The position numbers were made by a program, and so were the translations under genes. Source: Strix aluco (lineage: Eukaryota > Chordata > Aves > Strigiformes > Strigidae). Taken from it: a stretch of 64,000 nt of DNA. Below are positions 51,285-60,882 of this stretch, piece after piece. Each line of letters starts with the position of its first letter. Position 1 is the first letter of the stretch. Under the pieces are notes generated by a model. It saw only the letters and a list, made by a program, of their open reading frames with translations. It had not been told where the DNA came from and did no database searches. The DNA lies in the NCBI RefSeq assembly GCF_031877795.1, contig NC_133933.1, positions 70,560,503-70,624,502 of the forward strand, given 5' to 3'.

Positions 51285-51289
51285 TATGT

Positions 51290-54200
51290 GTACCCCATGT
51301 GAGCTTTAATATTTGGAAGTGCAAGTGTGCAATTAGTTAACTTCTATGAAGACAATGATTTTTAAAAGGAATTATTAATAATATGGTGATCCAGAAAACT
51401 GCACGACTTGTGCAGACACCCATGTTGGCACTGAGTTATAATTTATTTCTTCTTTTCTTCTGCAACATGGTGGTTTCTCTGTGAATCTTACTAGACTGGT
51501 GAAGATATAACTATCAAAGTTATTTTGATTTCTTGAGTTTGCTATGAATCTTAGTCACAAACCGAGAAAGAAAAAGCAAGTTTAGGATTGTCTTTTCCTT
51601 CTTTAATATACTCAGAAAATGAGTAAAATGAGATCCTGAAATATATGGAAAAAGGATTTGGATTTGTTTGTCTGTGCTGATGAATAAGAAATACCGTAAT
51701 GGAAACAGTGAATTAAGATGTAGATTATCAACTGCAGTGAAAAGAAGCTTTCTATGGTTTTAGTTAAATGTTTGTGATCTCTGAGCCACTCTTTTTCTGT
51801 GGTTTTTTCTTTTAATAAACTTCATGTTATACTCAATATGTCTTCTGTTTCTAGTTTAACTATGGTGACAGGAATCCTTCTGGTCAGGCAACTACATTTC
51901 AAGAATTTACGCTAGGAACTGAAAGAAAGGTATCAACCAACTGACAAATCTGTATATTTGAGAGGAAATAGAATGGTAAGGAAGGAATATAGTATTCTGC
52001 CCTGCTTTCAGGTGTGAATTCTGGCCAGCATTAGTTTCTTCTCAGTGGAATAAAAAGGGAGATGGAGAGGGGAGAGAATACCTGTGTCCTCAGTTGCTTC
52101 CTGGCCAGCATCCTTGCTTGGGGAAGTTGGGAGAGTTATGATTAGGGCAGGATATCTGTTTCCCATAGAAGTGGGACCTGTTTCAACAAAGTTCCTCTTC
52201 AGAAATTGCGTGGTTGTTTCCAAAACTTTTTTCCCTCCCACCCCCACCTTAGTCCTTGCAGTTTGGGTTAGACATTCAGTTTGCATGAGGCAAGTTTTCA
52301 GGAGGATTGCAAAGGATATAGATGTTATCACTAATAGTTTAATATGCATGGGTTTAATGCCAATTGCAAAATCTACCAAGATTTTTTTTGTCTTTGATCA
52401 AACCTTGGTAATCCCTCCATTTGAGCATCTCCCTAAGGCTCCTTTCTGTTGTCCACTGTTGCTGCAAGATTCTTACACTCATTCTCCTTTCTCATTTCTA
52501 AAGGAAATATGCATTTAATCATATCTTGCAATCCAAAGGAAGTGAGATAAGGAGAACCCTATCCTACTGTAGCTGTCACAGAGCTTAAAAAAATTAGAGA
52601 GGCAAAAATACATAGTGTGCTACATAGTAAGAGCAAATGAGAGTTTACTTGGAGACAGGAAGAGAAGAAAAGTTGCTGTTAAAGTTTGGAACAGTACATT
52701 TTCAACCTAATTTGGTTTATTTCTTCCGAATGATATTTATGAGACAAATGCTGTCTGCTTCTTATTTCCATTTCCTTTCTGACACATTGTTGGCTGTTAA
52801 GACACAGGACTGGGTGGGATCTTGCAAGGCCTTCCCTGTCAGTGCAGGAGAGGATCAGGAAAAAGCCATTTCCAGATAACCTGGTTACTTATCTGCTTGA
52901 CTGTAGTGAAGGTAACATCAGAGACTTTACAACCTGCAACAGTAGACTCTGATTGTAGAACTCCAATGTTTTGTCCCCCACCACCTCTGGTTTTCCTGTG
53001 AACTACAAAATTGGAGAATCTGCCAGGGCGTTGAGTGCAAGGAAAGGCAGGTAGACCTGATTTTTTTGGTTTTTTTAAGCGATACCTAATTCTTGTGCCA
53101 GAATGAAATTCTAGAAGAAAGAAATGTATCAAGCTCATGTGGTAGAGAAGGTAGATATTTTGGGAGGACTATCCCTTACACTTGCCATTGTTCAGTAAAT
53201 TCATCAATCTCTTAACAGCTCATTCAGAGACTACCTGGATTATAAAGACATCTACAGGTTTAGCAAAGAGGTATGTCTTGTTTTGTAAGTTTTTCCTCTC
53301 TATTCCTCATCTTCTTCCCTAGAAACTACTGAAGTTACAAGCTTATAGGAAATTGAACTCATGAAAGAAACCATCTCCTGCTGTGGGCATCAAATGAAGG
53401 CATTAAATGAATGTGGACAGACCTATTCAGGCAGGGGCTGTAAACAAGTTTCCCTTGCTTCAGCAGTATAAAGTCAAGTTCTCCTTTTAACTGTAACTTC
53501 AATTATGAAAACCTGGACACTTAGAGATGCAGAACATTTCCTGCTTCACACTGGGCAAGTTTGTATCACCCACTGCTATCCTGTCTAAATTTCATCAGTT
53601 AAGATGCGTAACTTGGTATCCTCAGTTCCTTTTATTGTTAGAACAGTGTCATAGGAACATGTTTACAGGGTGATTTATTTTGCTTAGTTCTAAGGAATTT
53701 TCTGCAGATATCTTCTATTTGACTGTATAATCAAAATACGAGCTTAATTTTTGGAGTGGTATATAATGAATTTTTATTACTGTGTACATGTATTTAATGC
53801 ATTTCTGCATATTTTGAAAAGTAAAAAAACCATGCAGGAAACATCTATTTTCCTTTTCCTATAGCTTCTCTGAAGATTTATCAAGGTCTCTGAATTTTTT
53901 TTTTTAGCTAATTTTTGAGGAAAAAAATGGTTCATTCTTAGAGATGCATGAGAAAAAATCACTATCATCTCTTAATAATGAAACCTTCATTTTGACTTTA
54001 AATAGAGTGGATCACTATTCTCTGATAGGCAGAAGTTTGGATTTTTCTCTTGGGGAAAGCTGATTTTGGTTTTCTATGTATTGTTCATTTTGATAATAAA
54101 CTTTTAAATAATAATAATAAAGATTGATACCTACCATTAGAAAAGAACAGCAGCAATTCTGTGTAAGATACGAAAGTTATAGCAAAATGTAATTTGACTA

Positions 54201-55530
54201 GTAGCAGCTTTAAAACTAGCTTACTATATGTAGCACACATATATGCTATATGTGGCTTTAAATAGCAAATTCTTTAATCTCAACAGCTAGTCAAATGAAA
54301 ACCTACCTTTCAGAGGCCCATTACCTCTGAGATAAATAATACTTACATTAATATTAATCCTCTATCACAACAAGCTTTATTAATAGTATTAAAACTTGAA
54401 GGCCTTTATAAAAAGTGAAAGAAATTGCTACATAACTGAGATATTTAAGCTTGAAATGTATTCAGAAGTCTCTAGTATAGCAGTAAAGATACTAACTTTT
54501 CCTTTAATTTCCCCATTGGTGAATGTTTTGGTTTAGATAGTGACATTTAAAGTAACTAACAGAAACACCCACAATACGTAGCTAATTTTGGTCTTGAGAT
54601 GCTTGCTTAATATGAATTTGCCTGTAGATATTTCAAGACTCCTGTGTCTAAGCTTCGTACTGAGATAACTGTCAAGTTTGTTTCCTCTGGCTCAATACTG
54701 TCCATATCTTTTGCCAGAAGGGCTTATCTCTTATATATCTAGGCATCTATTAGCTTCTTTCTTTTTTCTTTTTTTTTTTTTTAATGCAACAGATTTGACT
54801 ATAAACTAAAACTTAAACACTAAAGCTGTGACCTCCCATCTAAAGTCAGTATCTTCTTCTGCTACTGTCAACTGTAAACCTACTGGTTGCTTCTTTGCTG
54901 AAAAGGTATGGATAAGGAGGATGGAAGAGTTATGTAAGGTCTAAGAGTATAGATATTTTAGCTAAGTCTCTTTTAAGGCAAGAACGTCTTTTCTTAATGT
55001 AAAAAGGAGCAACTAGAAGCATGCACTCTTTCTTGATTTAAAAAGATTTTCTGTGTAAAATTTGTGTTATATTGATAGGTGTCACTGAATAGTAAGGGGC
55101 TTGTATCTACCAGTTTAACTAGAGAAGGCGGATGCTCTTCTGAAGTTTGAGCATCTGGGTCAACCAAGGAGCCCCATAGAAAGAGAACTGAAGTTAATCG
55201 TTAAATAATCTTGGACAATAACATCAGGAGTATCTTACAATAAAAAAAGATGCATTTCAGTGAGCACACTTGAATTTTTATCAAGGAGAAGGAAAGTATT
55301 GGTAGATCTATCTCTCTAGAGTAGTATTTTTAAAAACCTTTATCTTCAGAGCACTAAGTTTTAGCTTACTGGTTTTACTTGTGGCTGAGAATTTGAAAAG
55401 TACTTCATTAACCCTAACAGGCTTAATTTAGAAACTCTTGTAGATGTTAGTACAAATTATTGCAAATAATGTAAGAGTCAGTAAAAATAGTGATGCTACA
55501 TAACAAAACGTTTATTGTTGCTTCTTTTAG
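51290..55530. other. Intron 1, last 4.2 kb before exon 2
   Basis: This is AT-rich intronic DNA with no recognised mobile element or extra exon. A pyrimidine-rich tract with a T run lies at 54758-54782, and an AAT-type repeat at about 54105-54120. Short open frames (for example 52084-52518 + and 52008-52379 -) overlap on opposite strands and lack any family similarity. Confidence 0.6.
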
Positions 55531-56015
55531 TGTAAGTTGTGACAATGACAACTGAAGTTGGCTCAGAGACTGAAGTAAAGAAAGATTCTGAGCAGCTGGG
55601 ACCAGACAAAGCCAAGGACAAGCCTGAAGAAGCATCAGAGACTCCAGAAAATCCAAAGTCCAGGGAAACATCCTCTGAAGAAGCTCAAGATTCTTCCTCT
55701 GTCCCAGCACCAACTACCCAAAGTAGTCCAAGTAGCCAGAAGAAGGAAAAAGCTGCACCTGAAAGCAAGGGTATTTCTCGTTTCCTTCCCCCGTGGCTTA
55801 AGAAACAAAAATCATACACCTTGGCAGAGCCCAAAGATGAGATCAAGAAAAGGATCACAGGGGAAGAACAAGTAGTTGAAGAAAGTGAATGCCAGACACC
55901 AGAGGGGGTGGCTCAGCCAAAAAAGAGCTTAGAAGAAGCAGCAGCTGAAAATCGGCGTAATGCTAAAGCTGACGACAAAGAAGAAAAACACTCTGTTAGT
56001 AGTGCTGAAACACAG
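55531..56015 (+). other. EPB41L2: EPB41L2 exon 2 (first coding exon)
   Basis: The acceptor AG is at 55529-55530 behind a T-rich tract, and the donor CAG|GTATGC has its GT at 56016-56017. The exon is 485 bp: 14 bp of 5' leader, then the start codon. The leader begins TGTAAG, so a perfect donor-like GTAAGT (55532-55537) sits one base inside the exon. There is no upstream ATG in the leader part of this exon. Confidence 0.88.
55545..56015 (+). CDS. EPB41L2: Protein 4.1G (EPB41L2), exon 2 coding part, residues 1-157
   Basis: Protein 4.1G links spectrin-actin and transmembrane proteins at the inner face of the plasma membrane. This exon encodes the N-terminal headpiece, a region that is low-complexity and probably disordered, rich in Glu, Lys and Ser. 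The start is ATG at 55545, with A at -3. A GTG two codons earlier in the same frame is not needed. The opening MTTEV and following VKKDS, and the motif GISRFLPPWLKKQKSY (residues 76-91), match vertebrate 4.1G as I remember it. The last residues, SSAETQ (152-157), resemble the equivalent place in 4.1R. The segment ends exactly on a codon (phase 0) and contains no methionine after residue 1. Paralogues EPB41, EPB41L1 and EPB41L3 have different N-termini, so EPB41L2 is the best call. Confidence 0.93.
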
Positions 56016-56589
56016 GTATGCGTGGGAAGACTAGTAGATGCTTTGTAGTAATTTTGATGAGATCTGTTTCATGATTCATGTAATTCATGTAAAGCTTCGT
56101 TAGGATCATTTTGGGGACAAAATGATAGCTACTTTCTGGCCTTTTGTGCAGTAGGGTTGATACAGTTATGAGTAGCACAACTGGTTTTAAAGGTTCCTGC
56201 TCTGTGGCAGACCATTTTTTACTCCTGTTGTTCTAGATGTTTAATTTTAGTGTAACCTCACACTTTGGCGTAGTTCAAAGGAACATTGAACTGTATCATT
56301 GTGGTAGAAATGAGCAGGGAAAAGAGGAGACGCTTCTTAAGCCAGCTTTGACTCTGAAGCCATTGGATCGCATGAATACCTCCTTAGTGACTTAACCACA
56401 ACAAATAACAAATGTATTATCTCTGAGCCCTTATAATCTCAATATTTGTTATCCTTTACCTAGAAACCATGCTTGTGGTCACTGTCCTTATTCATTCTGG
56501 GAGGTTAGTGCTGAGTTCCAAGCCAAGTGCCACCTTTGCAATGCTCCAGAGTATTGCTCTTTGAAAAGTTCCCTGTCAAGGTTTTAACA

Positions 56590-57045
56590 CCCAAACCTCA
56601 GAATCTAGGGTGGCGAAGATGATTAAGGGCATAGAGAATCTTCCATATGAGGAAAGCTGAGAGAGCTGGTACTGTTCAGCCTGGAGAAGGATCAGGGGAG
56701 AATCTTATCAATGTGTATAAAATACCTGAAGGGAGGGAATGAAAAGGAGCCAGACTTCTCAGTGATATGCAGTTAAATGACAAAAGGCAATGGGCACAAA
56801 TTAAAAATATGAAATACCATCTCAAATCATAAAAAATCTTTCTTTTTTACTGTGATGGTGGGTCAAGCACTGGAACAGGTTGCCCAGAGAGGTGGTGGAG
56901 TCTCCATCTGTGAAGGTATTAAAAATTCAACAGGATATGATCCTGGGCAAGCTGCTCTGCATGGCCCTAGAGGGGCCCTATGGGTGTTGGACTAGTTGAT
57001 CTCAAGAAGGTCCCTTCCAACCTCAACCATTTTGTGATTGTGTAT
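56590..57045 (+). mobile_element. CR1 LINE 3' fragment in intron 2
   Basis: Recognisable CR1 blocks appear in order: a GGCATAGAGAATCTTCC region, TTCAGCCTGGAGAAG (56677-56691), TGGAACAGGTTGCCCAGAGA (56871-56890), and a 3' end with AAGGTCCCTTCCAACCTCAACC (57006-57027) and TTTTGTGATTGTG. It is diverged and 5'-truncated with no usable frame. It has the same orientation as EPB41L2 and lies wholly within the intron. Confidence 0.9.
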
Positions 57046-57122
57046 AACTTGACTTTCATAAACACTGTTTTTCAGTTTTGTATAATTCCCAGAGCTTCTT
57101 GTTCAATTTGTTACTGCTAGGG

Positions 57123-57184
57123 AAAAAAAAAGTCAATAAAACACTAAAAAAAAAATCTCGTTTCAAGGAAAGAAAAAAAAAAAA
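57123..57184. repeat. A-rich tract with three A runs
   Basis: Three runs of 9 to 12 A lie within about 60 bp, with an AATAAA (57135-57140) between the first two. It lies about 80 bp after the CR1 end and about 215 bp before exon 3. It could be a retroposon tail or simple-sequence expansion. No body was recognised. Confidence 0.7.
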
Positions 57185-57399
57185 GGCACCTTCTGCGGTC
57201 TGAGAGCAAGAATATCTGGTCCCCAAAGGAAGACCTTAATGCTTATACTGGCGATTGTGCACAACTAGTGATTCCAGTATGTGCACAACTTTAATGAAAG
57301 TTTGATGTCTTATTTATTAGTAGCTTATAAAAGAAATGAACAAGTTAAAAATATCCACTGTCCTGAGTTTCAGTCATTGTTTAACTGTATTTTATATAG

Positions 57400-57609
57400 C
57401 CTGCCAAAGAAGATGGTAAAGAAGTGGAAGTAGAGAAAGTTGCAGAGGAAAAGGAAGAAAAACAAGAAAAAGAAAAAAGAGAGACAAAAGAAGTGCAGAC
57501 AGCTGAAATTAAAACTGAAAACATTCCTCAGAAGTCTCCCAAGAAAATTAAGACTGTGCAGTGTAAAGTGATGCTTCTGGATGGCACGGAATACAGCTGT
57601 GACCTAGAG
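57400..57609 (+). CDS. EPB41L2: Protein 4.1G (EPB41L2), exon 3, residues 158-227
   Basis: This internal exon of 210 bp (70 codons, phase 0 at both ends) runs from the acceptor TATATAG|CCTGCC to the donor GAG|GTAAGG (GT at 57610-57611). It continues the frame of exon 2 as SSAETQ-PAKEDG. Residues 158-183 are a highly charged Glu/Lys stretch, and RETKEVQT (184-191) matches a motif that I recall in 4.1G. Residues 208-227, beginning KTVQCKVMLLDG and ending YSCDLE, are the first strands of the FERM F1 lobe, which the next exon should continue. That exon is not in the window. Met215 is the only methionine after the initiator. The open frame that reads on to 57714 is intronic. Because the exon is symmetric, skipping it would keep the frame but remove the start of the FERM fold. 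Confidence 0.93.
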
Positions 57610-59334
57610 GTAAGGCATCAAGTCTATATAGAGAGCTCTTTTTCTATAGAGAAAAAGAAAATTTGCTTTCATTGCACTGAGAGCTCAACAAATACATTTT
57701 TGTATATCTACTGAGCTCATTAGTGTTACATTCACATTGCTATCATTAGGGGCCAGTTAACATTTCATTTTGAAACTCATCTTTAAGACCTTATCAGTTT
57801 ATCCTGAAAAATGCGCTCTGAGGTACACTAGCAAATAAGATAAAATGCAATATACAAATCCTTTCAATGGTGATTGTTTGACAACTCAAACTTGATTTTT
57901 TTTTTTTTCAAAAGATTAAGGTTTTCCTGAAGGTAGTGTCACATGTACTAATACAGTTGTCTTGAGTTTATTATTTTTTTTAAAAGTTATCTCAGCTGGA
58001 GATCTAAAGTTTAAAAGAAGTTTGCTTCAAAGAAAAATTCTGTTACAGGTATAAAATACATATTTGTATTTAAAGTTATGTTCTAGTTTCAGATTTTCAC
58101 GGCTGCATGGATTGCTTGTTTACAACTGTAAATCGCTGAGTTAGATACTGTATATATTTTTGTCTGTTAAATCTGACTTAAGATCACTAACAGAAATAGG
58201 GAATGTGAGCTAAATGGAAAAGAGCTTCTTGGGTTTTATAGCTTTAAAGTTCTTTAAATATATAATATTATAGACACACACACTCTCAGTCTGACCATAG
58301 TGTTCAAACAGTAGTTGTTTAATATTTTAGATCAAGATTAAATTACGAAACCTGTAATTACATGAAAGGAGGAAAAAAGTTGCATTCCATATCTTATTTT
58401 AGTGAAATAACCTTTGGTTTGATTTATTATGAGAATTTTTAGATGAGTAAGGTAGTAAGTAGATCTTACCAGCAGATTACATCAGGCTAGTACTGTCTCT
58501 CGAAAGGTGCCAGTTGCTTCAGTACAAAGGTGTGAGAGGCTGTTCTCTATTAGAGTCATAATCACTTTTACTAGTAGAAGATGCAACACTGCATGACTTC
58601 TTCAGGCACACTTTCTAAAGGGTTGGGTGTTGCTTTAACTAGAAACTCCCTATTTCATGCTGGATTGATGGATACCCCAGAAATAAGGTCACTTATTTAT
58701 TACTGGGATATGGTGCCCCCTTGGAAAGAAGACAGTGTTCCTCATAGAACAGTTTATATTTGGAAACCATACTTCCAGTCAGTCAGTTGTAAGACACATT
58801 AAAATTTTCTTAGTTCTATTTGTATTTCCAATAAACTTTGCAAACACTTGATAACCGTGTTGATAGTACCTGAAGACTTTAGCTTTGTATCTCAAAGGTT
58901 GTGTAGGTAGTATTTTTGAAAGCTCTTCCAGCTAGTAGCAGTGAAGGCAGATTCTAATAAGGATGCTTGGTTCCCTTGCACAGCTGTATCCCAATTCTAA
59001 AAAGCCCTCTGCTCTTCAGCAGTGGCTTTCACAGGACAGGAGCTCTAACCTGTCCTTGGGTTCAATTATTTGCAAACTTCTGGGAAAAAGAGGAATCGAG
59101 TGAACTAAACAGCCGGTGAAGTCTGTTTGGCTTTCTGATGCTTCTCTTCTATTTGTTGCTTCCAATTGTAATAATTTCTCTTTGTGAAATATGTCTCATT
59201 GCTGTTTGTTCTAGTTATACAAGATGGCTGCAAGGTGAGGAGACATTTCTATGGCCATATAAGCTGCTAGCTGAGAATATAGTAATTTTCATTTATGGGT
59301 TCAGTAAGCTAGAGATGTGACCAAGCAACATGAA

Positions 59335-60882
59335 TTGGGACCTGATGGGATACACCCGAGGGGAGGGTGCTGAAGGAGCTGGCTGGGGTGCTCACCAAGC
59401 CACTTTCCATCATTTATCATCAGTCCTGGCTGACCGGGGAGGTCCCGACAGATTGGAAACTGGCCAATGTGACGCCCATCTATAAGAAGGGTCAGAAGGA
59501 TGATCCAGGAAATTACAGGCCTGTTAGCTTGACGTCAGTGCCCGGGAAGCTGATGGAGCAGCTCATCCAGAGTACCATCACACAGCACATGCAGGACAAC
59601 CAGATGATCAGGCCTAGTCAGCATGGGTTTATGAAAGGCAGGTCCTGCTTGACAAACCTGATCTCCTTCTATGACAGGGTGACCTGCTTATTGGATGAGG
59701 GAAAGGCTGTGGATGTTGTTTACCTTGACTTCAGTAAGGCCTTTGACACCATTTCCCACAGCATTCTCCTGGCGAAACTGGCTGCTCAAGGCTTGGATGA
59801 TCGCACGCTTTGGTGGGTACAAAACTGGCTGGATGGCCGGGCCCAAAGAGTTGTGGTGAATGGATTTAAATCCGGTTGGCGGCCGGTCACGAGTGGTGTC
59901 CCCCAGAGCTCGGTTTTGGGGCCCCTCCTATTTAGCATCTTTATTGATGATCTGGATGAGGGGATCGACTGCACCCTCAGTAAGTTTGCAGATGACACCA
60001 AGTTGGGTGGGAGTGTTGATCTGCTCGAGGGTAGGGAGGCTCTGCAGAGAGATCTGGACAGGCTGGAGGGATGGGCTAAGGCCAACTGTAGGAGTTTCAA
60101 TAAGGCCAAATGCCGGGTGCTGCACTTGGGCCACAACAACCCCCAGCAGCGCTACAGGCTTGGGGAGGAGTGGCTGGAGAGCTGCCAGTCAGAGAGGGAC
60201 CTGGGGGTGTTGATTGACAGCCGGCTGAACATGAGCCAGCAGTGTGCCCAGGTGGCCAAGAAGGCCAATGGCATCCTGGCATGTACCAGAAATAGCGTGG
60301 CCATCAGGGACAGGGAAGTGATCTTACCCCTGTACTCGGCACTGGTGAGGCCGCACCTCGATGACTGTGTTCAGTTTTGGGCCCCTCACTACAAAAAGGA
60401 CATTGAATGACTCGAGCGTGTCCAGAGAAGGGCAACGAAGCTGGTGAAGGGTCTGGAGCACAGGTCTTATGAGGAGCGGCTGAGGGAACTGGGGTTGTTT
60501 AGTCTGGAGAAGAGGAGGCTGAGGGGAGACTTCATCGCCCTCTACAGCTACCTGAAAGGAGGTTGCAGAGAGCTGGGGATGAGTCTCTTTAACCAAGTAA
60601 TGAGCGATAGGACAAGAGGTAATGGCCTCAAGCTGCGCCAGGGAAGGTTTAGACTAGATATTAGGAAGCATTTCTTTACAGAACGGGTAGTCAGGCGTTG
60701 GAATAGGCTGCCCAGGGAGGTGGTGGAGTCCCCATCCCTGGAGGTGTTTAAGAGTAGGGTTGACATAGCGCTGAGGGATATGGTGTAGTTGAGAACTGTC
60801 AGTGTTAGGCTAATGGTTGGACTGGATGATCTTCAAGGTCTTTTCCAACCTAGACAATTCTGTGATTCTGTGATTCTGTGAT
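59335..60882 (+). mobile_element. CR1 LINE, 5'-truncated, 1.55 kb
   Basis: This is CR1 sense strand from within ORF2 to the 3' end. It is GC-richer than its surroundings. The 3' end has the diagnostic layout: GGACTGGATGATCTTCAAGG (60819-60838), TTCCAACC, then three octamer-type repeats of ATTCTGTG (60857-60880). ORF1, the endonuclease and the N-terminal part of the reverse transcriptase are absent, as is usual for copies truncated during reverse transcription. It is in the same orientation as EPB41L2 and sits in intron 3. Its near-intact frame suggests that it is much younger than the other CR1 pieces here. Confidence 0.95.
59367..60788 (+). pseudogene. CR1 ORF2 C-terminal part (reverse transcriptase), one nonsense codon
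   Basis: The frame opens at 59367 and encodes the CR1 LINE reverse transcriptase from about the fingers/palm onward. [18 protein letters not shown] is near the start. [10 protein letters not shown] has the motif A aspartate at residue 121. [14 protein letters not shown] follows, then FADD at 207-210 (59985-59996), the metal-binding box. A TGA at 60408-60410, after KKDIE, stops the protein. The same frame then stays open to a TAG at 60786-60788 through [15 protein letters not shown] and [17 protein letters not shown], the usual CR1 C-terminus. So only one nonsense codon and no frameshift is visible. The copy lacks the N-terminal half of ORF2 and a promoter, so it is dead as an autonomous element. 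It is not a host gene. Confidence 0.92.

Larger units (their letters stand above)
7597..55530 (+). other. EPB41L2: EPB41L2 intron 1 (about 48 kb)
   Basis: This runs from the GT of the predicted exon 1 donor to the AG at 55529-55530, which follows a T-rich tract (TTATTGTTGCTTCTTTTAG). No coding exon with homology to a known protein was recognised inside it. The individual repeats are listed separately. Because the left edge depends on the predicted donor, the intron length is approximate. Alternative 5' leader exons cannot be ruled out from sequence alone. Confidence 0.6.
56016..57399 (+). other. EPB41L2: EPB41L2 intron 2 (1384 bp)
   Basis: This is a GT-AG intron between phase-0 exons. The donor is CAG|GTATGC and the acceptor is TTTTATATAG|CC, whose polypyrimidine tract is short and interrupted by purines. 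It contains a plus-strand CR1 3' fragment and an A-rich stretch with an AATAAA (57135-57140). Confidence 0.88.

Noticed and set aside
50692..51309. Several open frames of 84-116 codons on both strands
   Set aside because: They lie inside a noncoding solo LTR, overlap each other and contain homopolymer-encoded runs.
55539..55544. GTG two codons upstream of the EPB41L2 ATG as the start
   Set aside because: The ATG at 55545 has A at -3 and gives the expected MTTEV start. A GTG start is not expected in a vertebrate nuclear gene.
55447..55713. 88-codon minus-strand open frame over exon 2
   Set aside because: It is a shadow of the EPB41L2 coding exon with no support of its own.
57610..57714. Exon 3 reading frame continuing to 57714
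   Set aside because: A strong donor, GAG|GTAAGG, ends the exon at 57609 exactly where the FERM strand should join the next exon. The extension has no 4.1 similarity.
59367..60410. 347-codon reverse-transcriptase frame as a host gene or retron
   Set aside because: The motifs ([12 protein letters not shown]) and the 3' octamer tail place it in a truncated CR1 LINE. There is no independent gene structure.
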